Source: UMGS973 sp045599945 (GTDB lineage Bacteria; Bacillota; Clostridia; Peptostreptococcales; Anaerovoracaceae). Taken from it: a stretch of 64,000 bases of DNA. Below, piece after piece: positions 8,030 through 15,998 of this stretch; the stretch's first letter is position 1, and the number at the start of each line of letters is the position of its first letter. A program made the translations under genes and the position numbers. The stretch spans positions 1 to 64,000 of the forward strand of contig JAZRWY010000029.1 in the NCBI GenBank assembly GCA_045599945.1, written 5' to 3'. The notes under the pieces were generated by a model. That model was given only the letters and a program-made list of their open reading frames with translations, was not told the origin of the DNA and did no database searches.

Positions 8030-8620
8030 TTATCTGATGTTTACCATTGTTTTAGACATGCTGCCCGGATTCTTTTTTTCTTCCAGATCATTTACGCTTT
8101 CCACAACAATTGTATCCTTCGGTGCCTCTTCATTTCCCGGAAGGTTCTTTACAAGCTCATCTGCATCCAGGAACAGCTCAGAACTCAGAGCATCGAATCT
8201 CTCCAGTTCATTTTCCAGAAGGTTTCTGTATTTTTCTCTGAGGGTTGAAATCCTGCTTCTGATTTCCTTGCTTTCATCAATCAGTCTTTCGCTGGTTTCT
8301 CTGGCTTCTCTCTTCAGAAGGTCTGCATCCAGCTCGGCATTCTTCATCAGGACTTCTGCTCTCTTTTCAGCACTTGCCGAAATGTCATTCATCAGTTTCT
8401 TTGCAGTTTCCAGTGTATCAAGAATCTGCTCCTCTGAAGATTTGGTGGAAGAAAGTTCTTCCTTGATTTTCTTGTTCTCTTCTTTTAAGGCTTCATTTTC
8501 CTTAATGATATTTTCCATTTCCAGAATGACAAGATTCAGGAAATTATCCACCTCTTCCTTATTGAATCCTCTCATCGATGTTGAGAACTGTTTTTCCTGT
8601 ATCTCAAGTGGTGTAATCAT
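8030..8620 (-). CDS. divIVA: DivIVA domain protein
   Basis: A 196-residue DivIVA/GpsB-like protein. The N-terminal membrane-curvature-binding module is visible as ITPLEIQEKQFSTSMRGF and EEVDNFLNLV, followed by a long coiled coil (about residues 30-150) and a low-complexity tail. DivIVA proteins recruit partners to strongly curved membrane at poles and septa. The neighbourhood of sepF and yggT is the classical Gram-positive division cluster. Confidence 0.92.
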   Translation of the reverse strand: MITPLEIQEKQFSTSMRGFNKEEVDNFLNLVILEMENIIKENEALKEENKKIKEELSSTKSSEEQILDTLETAKKLMNDISASAEKRAEVLMKNAELDADLLKREARETSERLIDESKEIRSRISTLREKYRNLLENELERFDALSSELFLDADELVKNLPGNEEAPKDTIVVESVNDLEEKKNPGSMSKTMVNIR

Positions 8621-8632
8621 CGTTTTTCTCCT

Positions 8633-8908
8633 TTAAATCATCGTGATTATTCTAAGCAGCACATCTCTTGCGAGTATGAGTACCAGGCATGCCAGAAGCA
8701 CAGACCAGTCAAACATTCCGCCGCTGAATCTATCTGTCAGTTTTCTGCATGGCTTGACCAGAAACTCCGTCAGCGCACAGGAGATTTCATATGCCTTCTC
8801 CACCAGCGGGGAGTTGAACTGAAAGAGCCAGGTGCAGACAGCCCTTACTACAAGAAGTGCAAAGAGTATGTTTGTTACCAGAATAACCAGTTTTGCTGCA
8901 ATTATCAT
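8633..8908 (-). CDS. yggT: YggT family membrane protein
   Basis: A 91-residue YggT family protein with two hydrophobic segments (ILFALLVVRAVCTWLF and VLLACLVLILARDVLL) and the conserved LVKPCRKL region between them. Members are encoded next to sepF in most Gram-positive bacteria and are thought to act at the membrane in division or osmotic adaptation. No enzymatic motif is present. Confidence 0.88.
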   Translation of the reverse strand: MIIAAKLVILVTNILFALLVVRAVCTWLFQFNSPLVEKAYEISCALTEFLVKPCRKLTDRFSGGMFDWSVLLACLVLILARDVLLRIITMI

Positions 8909-8922
8909 ATCCAGTCCCAGCC

Positions 8923-9387
8923 TTACTTAATATATGCAAAGGTCTTGTGGTCTGTACCTGAATTGATATCCACATTTTCCGGTGCAAATACAAAGATGTT
9001 ATTTGCGATCTTCTGTACATTTCCATTCAGGGCATAAGTTGCTCCGCTGAGAAAATCGAAGATTTTTCTTGCAACATCTCCTTCCAGTTTTTCCAGATTT
9101 ACAATGACCGGTTTTCTGCTCTTCAGATTATCTACAAGAGCGGGGGCTTCTTCAAATCCCTTTGGTTCAAGAACTACCATCTTGAACGGATGTGTGTTTA
9201 CTGAAGTACTTCTTGGCATGTTTACTACCTTACTTTCTTTTGATTCAGACTTTCTTGGCTCAAATACTCTGGCCGGCTCTTTCTTTTCCGTCTTTGTCTC
9301 TGCAGCTGCAACTTCTTCTTCGTAGAATTCATCTTCGTCAAATTCCTCGATCCCTACAAGATCCTTAAACTTATCTACCAAACTCAT
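8923..9387 (-). CDS. sepF: Cell division protein SepF
   Basis: A 154-residue SepF. The N-terminal amphipathic helix (MSLVDKFKDLVGIEEF) is the membrane anchor, then an acidic and Lys/Glu-rich linker. The C-terminal FtsZ-binding domain has VVLEPKGFEEA, KPVIVNLEKLEGDVARKIFD and FLSGATYALNGN. SepF bundles FtsZ filaments and tethers them to the membrane. It sits 15 bases downstream of yggS. Confidence 0.95.
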   Translation of the reverse strand: MSLVDKFKDLVGIEEFDEDEFYEEEVAAAETKTEKKEPARVFEPRKSESKESKVVNMPRSTSVNTHPFKMVVLEPKGFEEAPALVDNLKSRKPVIVNLEKLEGDVARKIFDFLSGATYALNGNVQKIANNIFVFAPENVDINSGTDHKTFAYIK

Positions 9388-9402
9388 GACTATTCCTCCT
9401 TA

Positions 9403-10104
9403 TTATTTTTTACTGTAGTCTCGTTCGCCGAAAATGGCAGTGCCGACACGAATCAGGTTAGCACCTTCCAGAATTGCTACGCCAAAGTCGTGTGACATTC
9501 CCATTGATAAATATTTAAAATCCAGATGCTCATGCTCTATCTTTGAGAACTCATCATACTGTTTTTTCACATCAGCAAAATACTTTCTGATGTCTTCCGG
9601 ATCATCCGCCGCCGGTGCAATGCACATCAGACCTCTGATGCGAATATTATCGCACTGTTCCAGAATATCCCGGATCAGGCCTTCCGTCTCATCCAGAGAA
9701 ATCCCGAACTTGCTTTCTTCTTCCGCGGAATTTACCTGAAGAAGAATATCCATGGTGATGCCATGCTGCCCGGCTCTCTTGTCAATTTCCTTTGCCAGAT
9801 GCAGAGAATCGACAGAATGAATCATCGATACCTTATCAATGATATATTTCACCTTGTTTGTCTGAAGATGCCCGATCAGATGCCACCGGACCGGCTTGAC
9901 ATGCTCAAACTTGTCCATGACCTCCTGGACCTTGTTTTCACCGATGTCCGTTGCTCCTGCATCGATGGCTTCATTGATCTCCTCAGCCGTTCTTGTTTTG
10001 GTTACCGCACAGAGAAGTACATCTCCGGGATCCCTGCCCGACTGCACAGTGTATTCATCTTTGATTCTGTTGATCTGATCCATATTTTCCTTTATACTGC
10101 CCAA
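9403..10104 (-). CDS. yggS: YggS family PLP-binding protein
   Basis: A 233-residue PLP homeostasis protein of the YggS/PROSC family, with an alanine-racemase-like barrel and no known catalysis. The PLP Schiff-base Lys lies in LLCAVTKTRTAEEI near residue 36. IGENKVQEVMDK, WHLIGHLQTNKVKY and LSMGMSHDFGVAI are further family blocks. It is adjacent to sepF as in many Gram-positive genomes. Confidence 0.95.
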   Translation of the reverse strand: MGSIKENMDQINRIKDEYTVQSGRDPGDVLLCAVTKTRTAEEINEAIDAGATDIGENKVQEVMDKFEHVKPVRWHLIGHLQTNKVKYIIDKVSMIHSVDSLHLAKEIDKRAGQHGITMDILLQVNSAEEESKFGISLDETEGLIRDILEQCDNIRIRGLMCIAPAADDPEDIRKYFADVKKQYDEFSKIEHEHLDFKYLSMGMSHDFGVAILEGANLIRVGTAIFGERDYSKK

Positions 10105-10119
10105 AACTCTTCACCTCAC

Positions 10120-11094
10120 TTACGGATTTCTTAATATTTCATCATATAAATCAACTGTACTTACCCGCTGTCCGTCGGCATCATAATAGACACCTTCCGA
10201 AATGACGCTCTGCTTGTCTGTACTCAGCAGAATGTTGATCGGAACAAATACATACTCTCCTGTTATGTCCCGCACATATACGCCGCTGATTCCATCCTTT
10301 TCCTGAATGCAGGTATTATCCACAATCAGTCCGGTTCTTTCCTTTGTAATAATTTTTACTTCCTCTGTTCTGGAGACTGCAAGCTTCGCATAATATCTGT
10401 CGCTGGAGATGATGATTCTTACTTTGCCATCCTCCTGAAGCTTTTTTCCGTAAACAGAAGCCGATACTTCTGCATCCTTGAACCGGATGGTTACGCCATT
10501 TCCTTTTTTATATTTTTCTGCCGCCTTCTGACTCACCCATGCAACCAGATACCATTTGGAATTGTCATAGACCTTATACACGGGTTCTCCTTCTGCGACA
10601 CGTTCTTTTTTCAGGTTTGTGAAATCATCCACGATTCCGGAAACGTCCGATTCCTTCAGTTCATCCATTTTATCCGGGCACAGCATTCCCTCATAGCCGT
10701 CAATGCTGTAGCTCAGAACACCGTTGAGCCCTGCTCTGTATTCGGTGGTCCGGATGTCCATGTTGTCCAGCATCCCAATGAGTTTTGTGAATTTCGGCGT
10801 ATCTTTCGCGTCCTTTTCGCCGGCCACCTCCATGACGATGGCCATCTTGCGCACTTTTGTCCCTTCGTCCACCTTGTATTTTGTATTGCCGGTATATCCG
10901 GAGGTATACACCTTTTCATTCCGTATGACATATCCGGTCACATTGTCCGATATGGACAGGCTCCCGTGTTCTGCCATGATGGTTTTGGTCATCTGGTCAT
11001 TGACTTTCGGAAGAAGATAGATGACAAGAAGCAATACAACAAGAAGGATGACATAAATGTATACCAGTCTGTTCCTTTTTTTCTTTTTTGTCAT
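10120..11094 (-). CDS. HlyD-like membrane-anchored protein
   Basis: A 324-residue protein with a Lys/Arg-rich cytoplasmic start, one membrane helix (about residues 11-29) and a large outside domain. Its beta-rich segments (GYVIRNEKVYTSG, then KYKVDEGTKVRKMAIVMEV) resemble the biotinyl-lipoyl/HlyD adaptor fold. No ABC transporter or outer-membrane partner is adjacent, so an export-adaptor role is uncertain. Its constant company with sepF-type genes in this operon hints at an envelope role. It starts nine bases after the Phd-like gene. Confidence 0.65.
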   Translation of the reverse strand: MTKKKKRNRLVYIYVILLVVLLLVIYLLPKVNDQMTKTIMAEHGSLSISDNVTGYVIRNEKVYTSGYTGNTKYKVDEGTKVRKMAIVMEVAGEKDAKDTPKFTKLIGMLDNMDIRTTEYRAGLNGVLSYSIDGYEGMLCPDKMDELKESDVSGIVDDFTNLKKERVAEGEPVYKVYDNSKWYLVAWVSQKAAEKYKKGNGVTIRFKDAEVSASVYGKKLQEDGKVRIIISSDRYYAKLAVSRTEEVKIITKERTGLIVDNTCIQEKDGISGVYVRDITGEYVFVPINILLSTDKQSVISEGVYYDADGQRVSTVDLYDEILRNP

Positions 11095-11103
11095 AAAACA
11101 CCT

Positions 11104-11295
11104 CTAGTCCTCTATCAAGGCAGTCTTCACATCCGCAGATTTCAGAACCGCCCGGATCCGCTCATATTCATCAATGTCGATTATTACATAACGGCCACGT
11201 CCGTTTTTGGTAAGAAACACCGGCTCGCCGATATCAATGTCGCGAAGCACTTCGTTGTAGTTTCTCAGATCTGAAACAGGCTTGATCTTTGGCAT
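11104..11295 (-). CDS. Orphan Phd/YefM-type antitoxin-like protein
   Basis: A 63-residue Phd/YefM family protein. The N-terminal MPKIKPVSDLRNYNEVL and the middle GEPVFLTKNGRGRYVIIDIDEYE are classic features of this DNA-binding fold. It lacks the longer C-terminal toxin-wrapping tail, and no RelE, YoeB or Doc toxin gene is next to it. It is first in the operon behind a strong promoter. Autoregulation of the whole division cluster is a reasonable guess but unproven. Confidence 0.8.
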   Translation of the reverse strand: MPKIKPVSDLRNYNEVLRDIDIGEPVFLTKNGRGRYVIIDIDEYERIRAVLKSADVKTALIED

Positions 11296-11327
11296 GCGAA
11301 AACTCCTTTCCTAGTTTATATATTTAC

Positions 11328-11355
11328 ATTGTAACAAATTATTCGTAAAATGCAA
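11328..11355 (-). promoter_or_regulatory. Promoter of phd-hlyD-yggS-sepF-divIVA operon
   Basis: Minus strand TTGCAT (11350-11355), 16-base spacer ending in TGT (extended -10), TACAAT (11328-11333). An AAAGGAG site follows before the Phd-like ATG. The rest of 11356-11450 is very AT-rich and holds no gene. Confidence 0.8.
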
Positions 11356-11452
11356 CATAATTTTTATCTTATATTTCATCAAATGATTAATATTAATATT
11401 TTATTATTAATTTTACAATATATATTACTTAATATATTACGAATATCCCCAT

Positions 11453-11480
11453 AAAAAAACAGCCGTCTTTTCAGACAGCT
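11453..11480 (-). terminator. Intrinsic terminator of the ffh-trmD operon
   Basis: Minus strand stem AGCTGTC/GACGGCT with a six-base loop, followed by G and seven T. The stem overlaps the trmD stop codon. Confidence 0.85.
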
Positions 11481-12261
11481 ATTCTTCCAATATTTCATCA
11501 AAGATCCGGTGCTCCTCTTTGGATAGGATTTTCGGTTTTCTGACGCCCTGTTCTCTTTCTTTTTGCTCCAGTTCCAGAATCTTCTCCACATATGCCTGAA
11601 AAAGATCGGGCCTGCGCGCCTTTGTCAGCCTCAATGACTGTTCATATTTCCAAAGGGCAATGTTCTTGTGATTCCCCGACAGAAGCACCTCCGGCACATC
11701 GCGTCCTTCATAGCTTCTTGGCTGGGAATACTGGGGATATTCCAGGAGCCCGGAATAGATGGACTCCTCCATGGCAGATGCTTCTTTTGGAAGCACGCCG
11801 GGCACAAGCCTTGCGACTGCATCGATTAAAACCATGCAGGGCAGTTCTCCTCCCGTCAGCACATAGTCTCCAATGGATACCTCTTCCATGTTCCATTCCT
11901 CAAGAACCCTCTGGTCCACTCCTTCATAATGACCGCAGAGAACGACAAATTCCTCTTCTTTCGAAAGATTCATCAGATATTCCCGGTCCATCATCTTTCC
12001 CCGCGGGGACATGTACAGAATTCTCTTTCCTTCCGCCCCGATGGCTCTCAGGCAGTCAAAGACCGGCTGCGGGCAGATTACCATTCCCTGTCCGCCGCCA
12101 AAAGGCGTATCGTCCACTCTGTTATGCTTATTCTTTGTATATTCCCGGAAATCATGGGTTCGAACTTCCAATATTCCTTTTTCTGCAGCTCTTCCCAAAA
12201 TGCTGGAACCCAGAACAGGTCCGAACATTTCCGGAAACAGTGTCAATATATCAATCTTCAT
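11479..12261 (-). CDS. trmD: tRNA (guanine-N1)-methyltransferase TrmD
   Basis: A 260-residue SPOUT methyltransferase that forms m1G37 in tRNAs reading CNN and some other codons, preventing +1 frameshifting. The start is MKIDILTLFPEMF (12261), overlapping the rimM stop as ATGA. The trefoil knot for SAM is seen in LCGHYEGVDQRV and SIGDYVLTGGELP, and the N-terminal substrate segment in NRVDDTPFGGGQGMV. It is last in the ylxM-ffh-rpsP-khpA-rimM-trmD operon; rplS, which often follows trmD, is not here. Confidence 0.97.
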   Translation of the reverse strand: MKIDILTLFPEMFGPVLGSSILGRAAEKGILEVRTHDFREYTKNKHNRVDDTPFGGGQGMVICPQPVFDCLRAIGAEGKRILYMSPRGKMMDREYLMNLSKEEEFVVLCGHYEGVDQRVLEEWNMEEVSIGDYVLTGGELPCMVLIDAVARLVPGVLPKEASAMEESIYSGLLEYPQYSQPRSYEGRDVPEVLLSGNHKNIALWKYEQSLRLTKARRPDLFQAYVEKILELEQKEREQGVRKPKILSKEEHRIFDEILEE

Positions 12262-12755
12262 CCGTCCAGCAGCCCTTCTATTACTTTTACTGTGATTGCT
12301 CTCTCTTCCAGATCTGTCCTGCGGATAAATGCATCCACCCCCGGAATATAGCATTCCTTTCCGTCCGGTTTCTTTACAACATAGACAGGCTGGGCAGAAC
12401 TTTTCAGAATATCTGTCAGAATGCCGATTTTTTCTCCTTCTTCTGAAACCACATCAAATCCGAGAAGATCCCGGATGTAATAGGTCCCTTCCGGCAGCTT
12501 CGGAAGCTGCTCCGGATCAATGAAGACTTCCTTTCCTCTCATCTTTTCCGCTTTGTCACGGTCGTCGACACCTTCCACCAGAAGGACAACAACATTTTTC
12601 TGTATTCTGGATTTCACCAGCGGATATTTTTCCTTTCCCGCATAGATATATTCAAATCTCTGATAACGGCTCATGTCTTCTCCCAGATCATGCACCTTGA
12701 ATTCACCTTTCAGGCCAACCGCTCCTACAATTTCACCAATTTTTATTCTTTCCAT
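12258..12755 (-). CDS. rimM: Ribosome maturation factor RimM
   Basis: A 165-residue RimM, which assists assembly of the 30S head by binding S19. It has an N-terminal barrel (IGEIVGAVGLKGEFKVH) and a C-terminal PRC-barrel (YYIRDLLGFDVVSEEGEKIG). The start at 12755 is supported by AGGAG before the ATG. The frame is open 22 codons further to an ATG just after khpA, but that stretch is non-homologous and contains a hairpin. Confidence 0.94.
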   Translation of the reverse strand: MERIKIGEIVGAVGLKGEFKVHDLGEDMSRYQRFEYIYAGKEKYPLVKSRIQKNVVVLLVEGVDDRDKAEKMRGKEVFIDPEQLPKLPEGTYYIRDLLGFDVVSEEGEKIGILTDILKSSAQPVYVVKKPDGKECYIPGVDAFIRRTDLEERAITVKVIEGLLDG

Positions 12756-12777
12756 TTTTTTCTCCTGATAAATCAGA

Positions 12778-12801
12778 GGCACATACCCTGAAGTATGTGC
12801 C
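12778..12801 (-). other. Intergenic hairpin between khpA and rimM
   Basis: Perfect inverted repeat GGCACATAC/GTATGTGCC with a six-base loop. No T-run follows, so it is probably an RNA processing or stability element rather than a terminator. Confidence 0.5.
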
Positions 12802-12823
12802 ATGTAAGCAGTCTTGGTCATTG

Positions 12824-13057
12824 TTATTGAACAATCTCTACAACTACCTTTTTATTCGCCTTAGTTGCCGCTGCCTTTACAACACTTCTCAAAGCTTTTG
12901 CAATTCTTCCCTGCTTGCCTATAACCTTGCCCATATCATCAGGCGCAACCTTAAGTTCAATTACCACGGTAGAATTTCTTCCGGCTTTTTCTGTAACTTC
13001 AACGGCATCTGGGTTCTCTACAAGTGATTTGGCAATCACTTCTACCAGTTCAACCAT
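12824..13057 (-). CDS. khpA: KH-domain RNA-binding protein KhpA
   Basis: A 77-residue single KH domain (YlqC/KhpA). The GKQG loop in DDMGKVIGKQGRIAKALR is the RNA-contact motif. In streptococci KhpA pairs with KhpB to bind many RNAs and affects division. I choose the ATG at 13057; a TTG one codon earlier is in frame. The GGTGAG site is well placed. It is encoded between rpsP and rimM, the usual place in Gram-positive bacteria. Confidence 0.93.
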   Translation of the reverse strand: MVELVEVIAKSLVENPDAVEVTEKAGRNSTVVIELKVAPDDMGKVIGKQGRIAKALRSVVKAAATKANKKVVVEIVQ

Positions 13058-13073
13058 CAATACTCACCGCTTT

Positions 13074-13316
13074 CTACTTGATAATACCAGTGCTCTTGAA
13101 TAACTTCTTTACAGTCTCTGTAGGCTGCGCACCGTCCGATAACCACTTCTGTGCCTTTTCTTCGTCAATCTTGACTGTTTTAGGCTCTGTCATTGGATCG
13201 TAATATCCGATCTCCTCAATGAATCTGCCGTCTCTTGGTGCCCTTGCATCTGCTACAACAACTCTGTAAAAAGGCTTTTTATGAGCGCCCATTCTTTTTA
13301 ATCTGATTTTTACCAT
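13074..13316 (-). CDS. rpsP: 30S ribosomal protein S16
   Basis: An 80-residue S16 beginning MVKIRLKRMGAHKKPFYR, with VVADARAPRDGRFIEEIG as the family core. S16 binds 16S rRNA in the body of the small subunit and is needed for early assembly. It lies between ffh and khpA. Confidence 0.98.
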   Translation of the reverse strand: MVKIRLKRMGAHKKPFYRVVVADARAPRDGRFIEEIGYYDPMTEPKTVKIDEEKAQKWLSDGAQPTETVKKLFKSTGIIK

Positions 13317-13376
13317 TATGATTCCTCCTAAATGATTGTAATATATTTTTTTAAAACTTCAGTAAAGTTCAGTTTA

Positions 13377-14714
13377 CTAGAACAAACCTTTGAATGCGCC
13401 TTTACGCTTGAATTTTCCGCCGGTAAAGGAGCGCATCATCTTTTTTGTATCTTCATACTGCCGGATCAGCTGGTTGACTTTGGAAACCGGCTGTCCGCAT
13501 CCTGCAGCAATCCTCTTTCTCCTGCTAGAATTGAGAATTTTCGGATTGTCTCGTTCTTCCTTTGTCATGGAAAGAATGATTGCTTCCATTCTGGCAAAAT
13601 CCTTCTCTGCCTTTTCCACGTCAACGTCCTGTTTCTGTCTCGAGGAGATGCCGGGCATCATATCCAGCATGGAACCCAGTCCGCCCATGGTTTTAATCTG
13701 TGCCATCTGCTCCAGATAATCCTCCAGTGAGAAGGTGTTTTTCCGGATCCTCTCCTCCAGTCTTGCTGCTTTTTCCTCATCGATGGTATCCTGCGCTTTT
13801 TCAACAAGCGTAACGATATCTCCCATGCCCAGGATTCTGTTTGCCATCCGCTCCGGATGGAACGGTTCAAGCGCATCAAACTTTTCACCCGTACCGATGA
13901 ACTTGATTGGCTTTCCTGTGACGGATTTTGCAGAAAGTGCTGCGCCGCCTCTGGCATCGCCATCCAGTTTTGTCATGATAATGCCGTCAACGCCCAGCTT
14001 ATCGTTAAAGCCTGCAGCTGCATTGACTGCATCCTGGCCGGTGAGAGCATCCAGCACCAGAAGAATCTCATGCGGCTTTATTTCCTTCCGGATTCTTACC
14101 AGTTCTTCCATCAGTTCCTCATCGATCTGAAGACGTCCTGCCGTATCCACAATGAGCACGTTATATCCTCTGACTTCTGCTTCTCTGACTGCCGCCTCTG
14201 CAATCTTTTCCGGTATCTTCTGACTTCTGTCGGAATATACGGGAACATCCACCTGTCTGCCAACGGTCTCCAGCTGGTCAATGGCTGCCGGACGGTAGAC
14301 GTCACAGGCACACAGCATCGGTTTCTTTCCCTCTGCCTTCAGATAGTTCGCCAGTTTTCCGCAGGTCGTAGTCTTACCGGTACCCTGAAGACCTACCATC
14401 ATGTAGATGGTAAATCCCTTTGGAGAATATGTCAGTTTGCTGTTTGCTCCTCCCATCAGAGCTGCCAGCTCATCATTTACAATTTTTACAATCTGCTGTC
14501 CGGGTGTCACGCTCTTGAGAACCTCTTCTCCAAGCGCTTTTTCCTTGACTGTCTTGACAAAGTCCTTGACAACCTTGAAATTGACATCGGCTTCCAGAAG
14601 CGCCAGCTTGATCTCCCGCATTGCTGCATTGACATCTGCCTCTGTAATGACGCCTTTGCCCTTCAAACCTTTAAATACACCCTGCAGTTTATCGGATAAA
14701 CCTTCAAATGCCAT
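13377..14714 (-). CDS. ffh: Signal recognition particle protein Ffh
   Basis: A 445-residue SRP54-type GTPase that binds the 4.5S-like SRP RNA and targets ribosomes carrying membrane-protein signals to FtsY. It has an N domain (residues 1-90), a G domain with GLQGTGKTT (108-116), DTAGRL and TKLDGDARGG, and a C-terminal methionine-rich M domain with GSMLDMMPG and RRKRIAAGCG. It starts three bases after ylxM. Its RNA partner is encoded at 24536-24680 in this window. Confidence 0.98.
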   Translation of the reverse strand: MAFEGLSDKLQGVFKGLKGKGVITEADVNAAMREIKLALLEADVNFKVVKDFVKTVKEKALGEEVLKSVTPGQQIVKIVNDELAALMGGANSKLTYSPKGFTIYMMVGLQGTGKTTTCGKLANYLKAEGKKPMLCACDVYRPAAIDQLETVGRQVDVPVYSDRSQKIPEKIAEAAVREAEVRGYNVLIVDTAGRLQIDEELMEELVRIRKEIKPHEILLVLDALTGQDAVNAAAGFNDKLGVDGIIMTKLDGDARGGAALSAKSVTGKPIKFIGTGEKFDALEPFHPERMANRILGMGDIVTLVEKAQDTIDEEKAARLEERIRKNTFSLEDYLEQMAQIKTMGGLGSMLDMMPGISSRQKQDVDVEKAEKDFARMEAIILSMTKEERDNPKILNSSRRKRIAAGCGQPVSKVNQLIRQYEDTKKMMRSFTGGKFKRKGAFKGLF

Positions 14715-14717
14715 GTT

Positions 14718-15074
14718 CTACTCCATCTGATCAATCTCGGACCGTATTTCTTCCAATGCTTTCACAAAGCATTGGTTTTCCTCATTGTCTTCAATGAGGA
14801 CTTCCAGTTTGCCATCAATGGAGGCAATCAGCCGATTGGTTTCTTCAAACCTTTCCACCAGTCCAAGTTTTTCTTCATAGCCAAGGAGTGCCTTTTCCGC
14901 TTTTTTCAGCGTATCATGGACGCCCTGGCGGGATATTCCGAATTCTTCTGCGATTTCTGAAAGAGAAAGGTTTTCCTCATGATAGAGCTGCATGACTTCT
15001 CTCTGACGATTGGAAAGAAGCTGTCCATAAAAATCATACAGAAGACTCACTTCCAGTACATTGTTAAATATCAT
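14718..15074 (-). CDS. ylxM: YlxM family helix-turn-helix protein
   Basis: A 118-residue YlxM/UPF0122 protein. It contains a sigma-70 region-4-like helix-turn-helix (LSNRQREVMQLYHEENLSL, then SEIAEEFGISRQGVHDTLKK). In streptococci YlxM stimulates SRP function. It heads the SRP operon directly after a strong promoter, with GAGAGGGT upstream as the ribosome site. Confidence 0.94.
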   Translation of the reverse strand: MIFNNVLEVSLLYDFYGQLLSNRQREVMQLYHEENLSLSEIAEEFGISRQGVHDTLKKAEKALLGYEEKLGLVERFEETNRLIASIDGKLEVLIEDNEENQCFVKALEEIRSEIDQME

Positions 15075-15107
15075 TGTTCTACCCTCTCTTCATAAACTCG
15101 CTTGTAT

Positions 15108-15136
15108 ACTCTAACACAGCCCAGAATAGATGTCAA
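15108..15136 (-). promoter_or_regulatory. Promoter of the ylxM-ffh operon
   Basis: Minus strand TTGACA (15131-15136), 17-base spacer ending in TGT, TAGAGT (15108-15113). Confidence 0.88.
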
Positions 15137-15193
15137 GCATTTTTGCTTAACACCAGAAAATTTTTTATAAATACTCCCATTGTTTTAAAAATA

Positions 15194-15222
15194 CTGAAAA
15201 AATACAATTATTGTGCTATACT
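15194..15222 (+). promoter_or_regulatory. Promoter of the TauE-like gene
   Basis: CTGAAA (15194-15199), 17-base spacer ending in TGC (extended -10), TATACT (15217-15222), followed by an AGAGGAG ribosome site. Confidence 0.75.
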
Positions 15223-15250
15223 TATTGTGTTAGAAAGAGGAGACAAAGAC

Positions 15251-15973
15251 ATGACAGAACTACTTTTCACAATTGTAATATTCATCTCCATGTTCATTCA
15301 GGCAGTAACCGGCTTTGGAGGACCTCTTCTCGCCATGCCTCTGGCCATTGTCATATCCGGCGTTACATTATCCAAGCCGGTTGTCACCATCTGTGCATGG
15401 ATTGCAGGTGCTCTTGTTGCCGTCCCGATGTGGAAGGAGATCAACTGGAAAGAAATGTGGAAGATGACAGGCATCATGCTGATTGGTGTCATTGCCGGCA
15501 TGTGGGTTTTTGAAACCGTTAACATGAGTTTCCTTCTCATTCTCTATGCCGTTGTTGTCTTCGGCATCGGTGTCAAGAAGATGTTCTTCCCCAGCAATGG
15601 AAATCTTCCAAAGAGCATTCAATATACCTGTCTCGGTGCTGCAGGCATCATGCAGGGGCTCTTCATCTCAGGCGGCTCATTCCTTGTCGTATATGCACTG
15701 GAGCGCCTGAAGGAAAAATCCGAATTCAGGGCAACCCTGTCTGCTGTATGGACATTACTCAACACATATATCATCGCCACCTATGTTTTCAACGGAATTC
15801 TGACGCCTCCGGTTTTGAAACTCACCGGAATTGTCATCATTCCGGAGCTGATTGCCATCTTTCTGGCAGGAAAGTTCACAAAGAAACTGAATCAGACCAT
15901 GTTTCTGAAAGTCACCTATGCCATTCTGATTGTATCCGGCATTGTGCTCTTCATCAACAGCATGACATCATAA
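15251..15973 (+). CDS. TauE/SafE family anion exporter
   Basis: A 240-residue membrane protein of the sulfite exporter TauE/SafE (DUF81) family with about eight hydrophobic helices. The N-terminal FIQAVTGFGGPLLAMPL is the characteristic first repeat, echoed by GIMQGLFISGGSFLVVYAL in the second half. Substrates in the family are sulfite, sulfoacetate and other organosulfur anions; this one's is unknown. The start at 15251 follows AGAGGAG; the frame extends 59 codons upstream across the promoter, which is not credible. It is monocistronic. Confidence 0.88.
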   Translation: MTELLFTIVIFISMFIQAVTGFGGPLLAMPLAIVISGVTLSKPVVTICAWIAGALVAVPMWKEINWKEMWKMTGIMLIGVIAGMWVFETVNMSFLLILYAVVVFGIGVKKMFFPSNGNLPKSIQYTCLGAAGIMQGLFISGGSFLVVYALERLKEKSEFRATLSAVWTLLNTYIIATYVFNGILTPPVLKLTGIVIIPELIAIFLAGKFTKKLNQTMFLKVTYAILIVSGIVLFINSMTS

Positions 15974-15975
15974 AA

Positions 15976-15996
15976 AAAGCCCCGAATCGGGGCTTT
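15976..15996. terminator. Bidirectional terminator
   Basis: AAAGCCCC/GGGGCTTT around a five-base loop, with A-tracts on one side and T on the other. It separates the TauE-like gene (+) from the convergent YbaK-like gene (-). Confidence 0.85.
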
Positions 15997-15998
15997 CA

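Noticed and set aside
11104..11295. A complete toxin-antitoxin module
   Set aside because: Only the antitoxin-like gene is present. The upstream AT-rich gap holds no toxin-sized frame, and the next gene is HlyD-like.
12258..12821. Longer RimM start at 12821
   Set aside because: The extra 22 residues lack homology and cross a hairpin, while the ATG at 12755 has a good AGGAG site.
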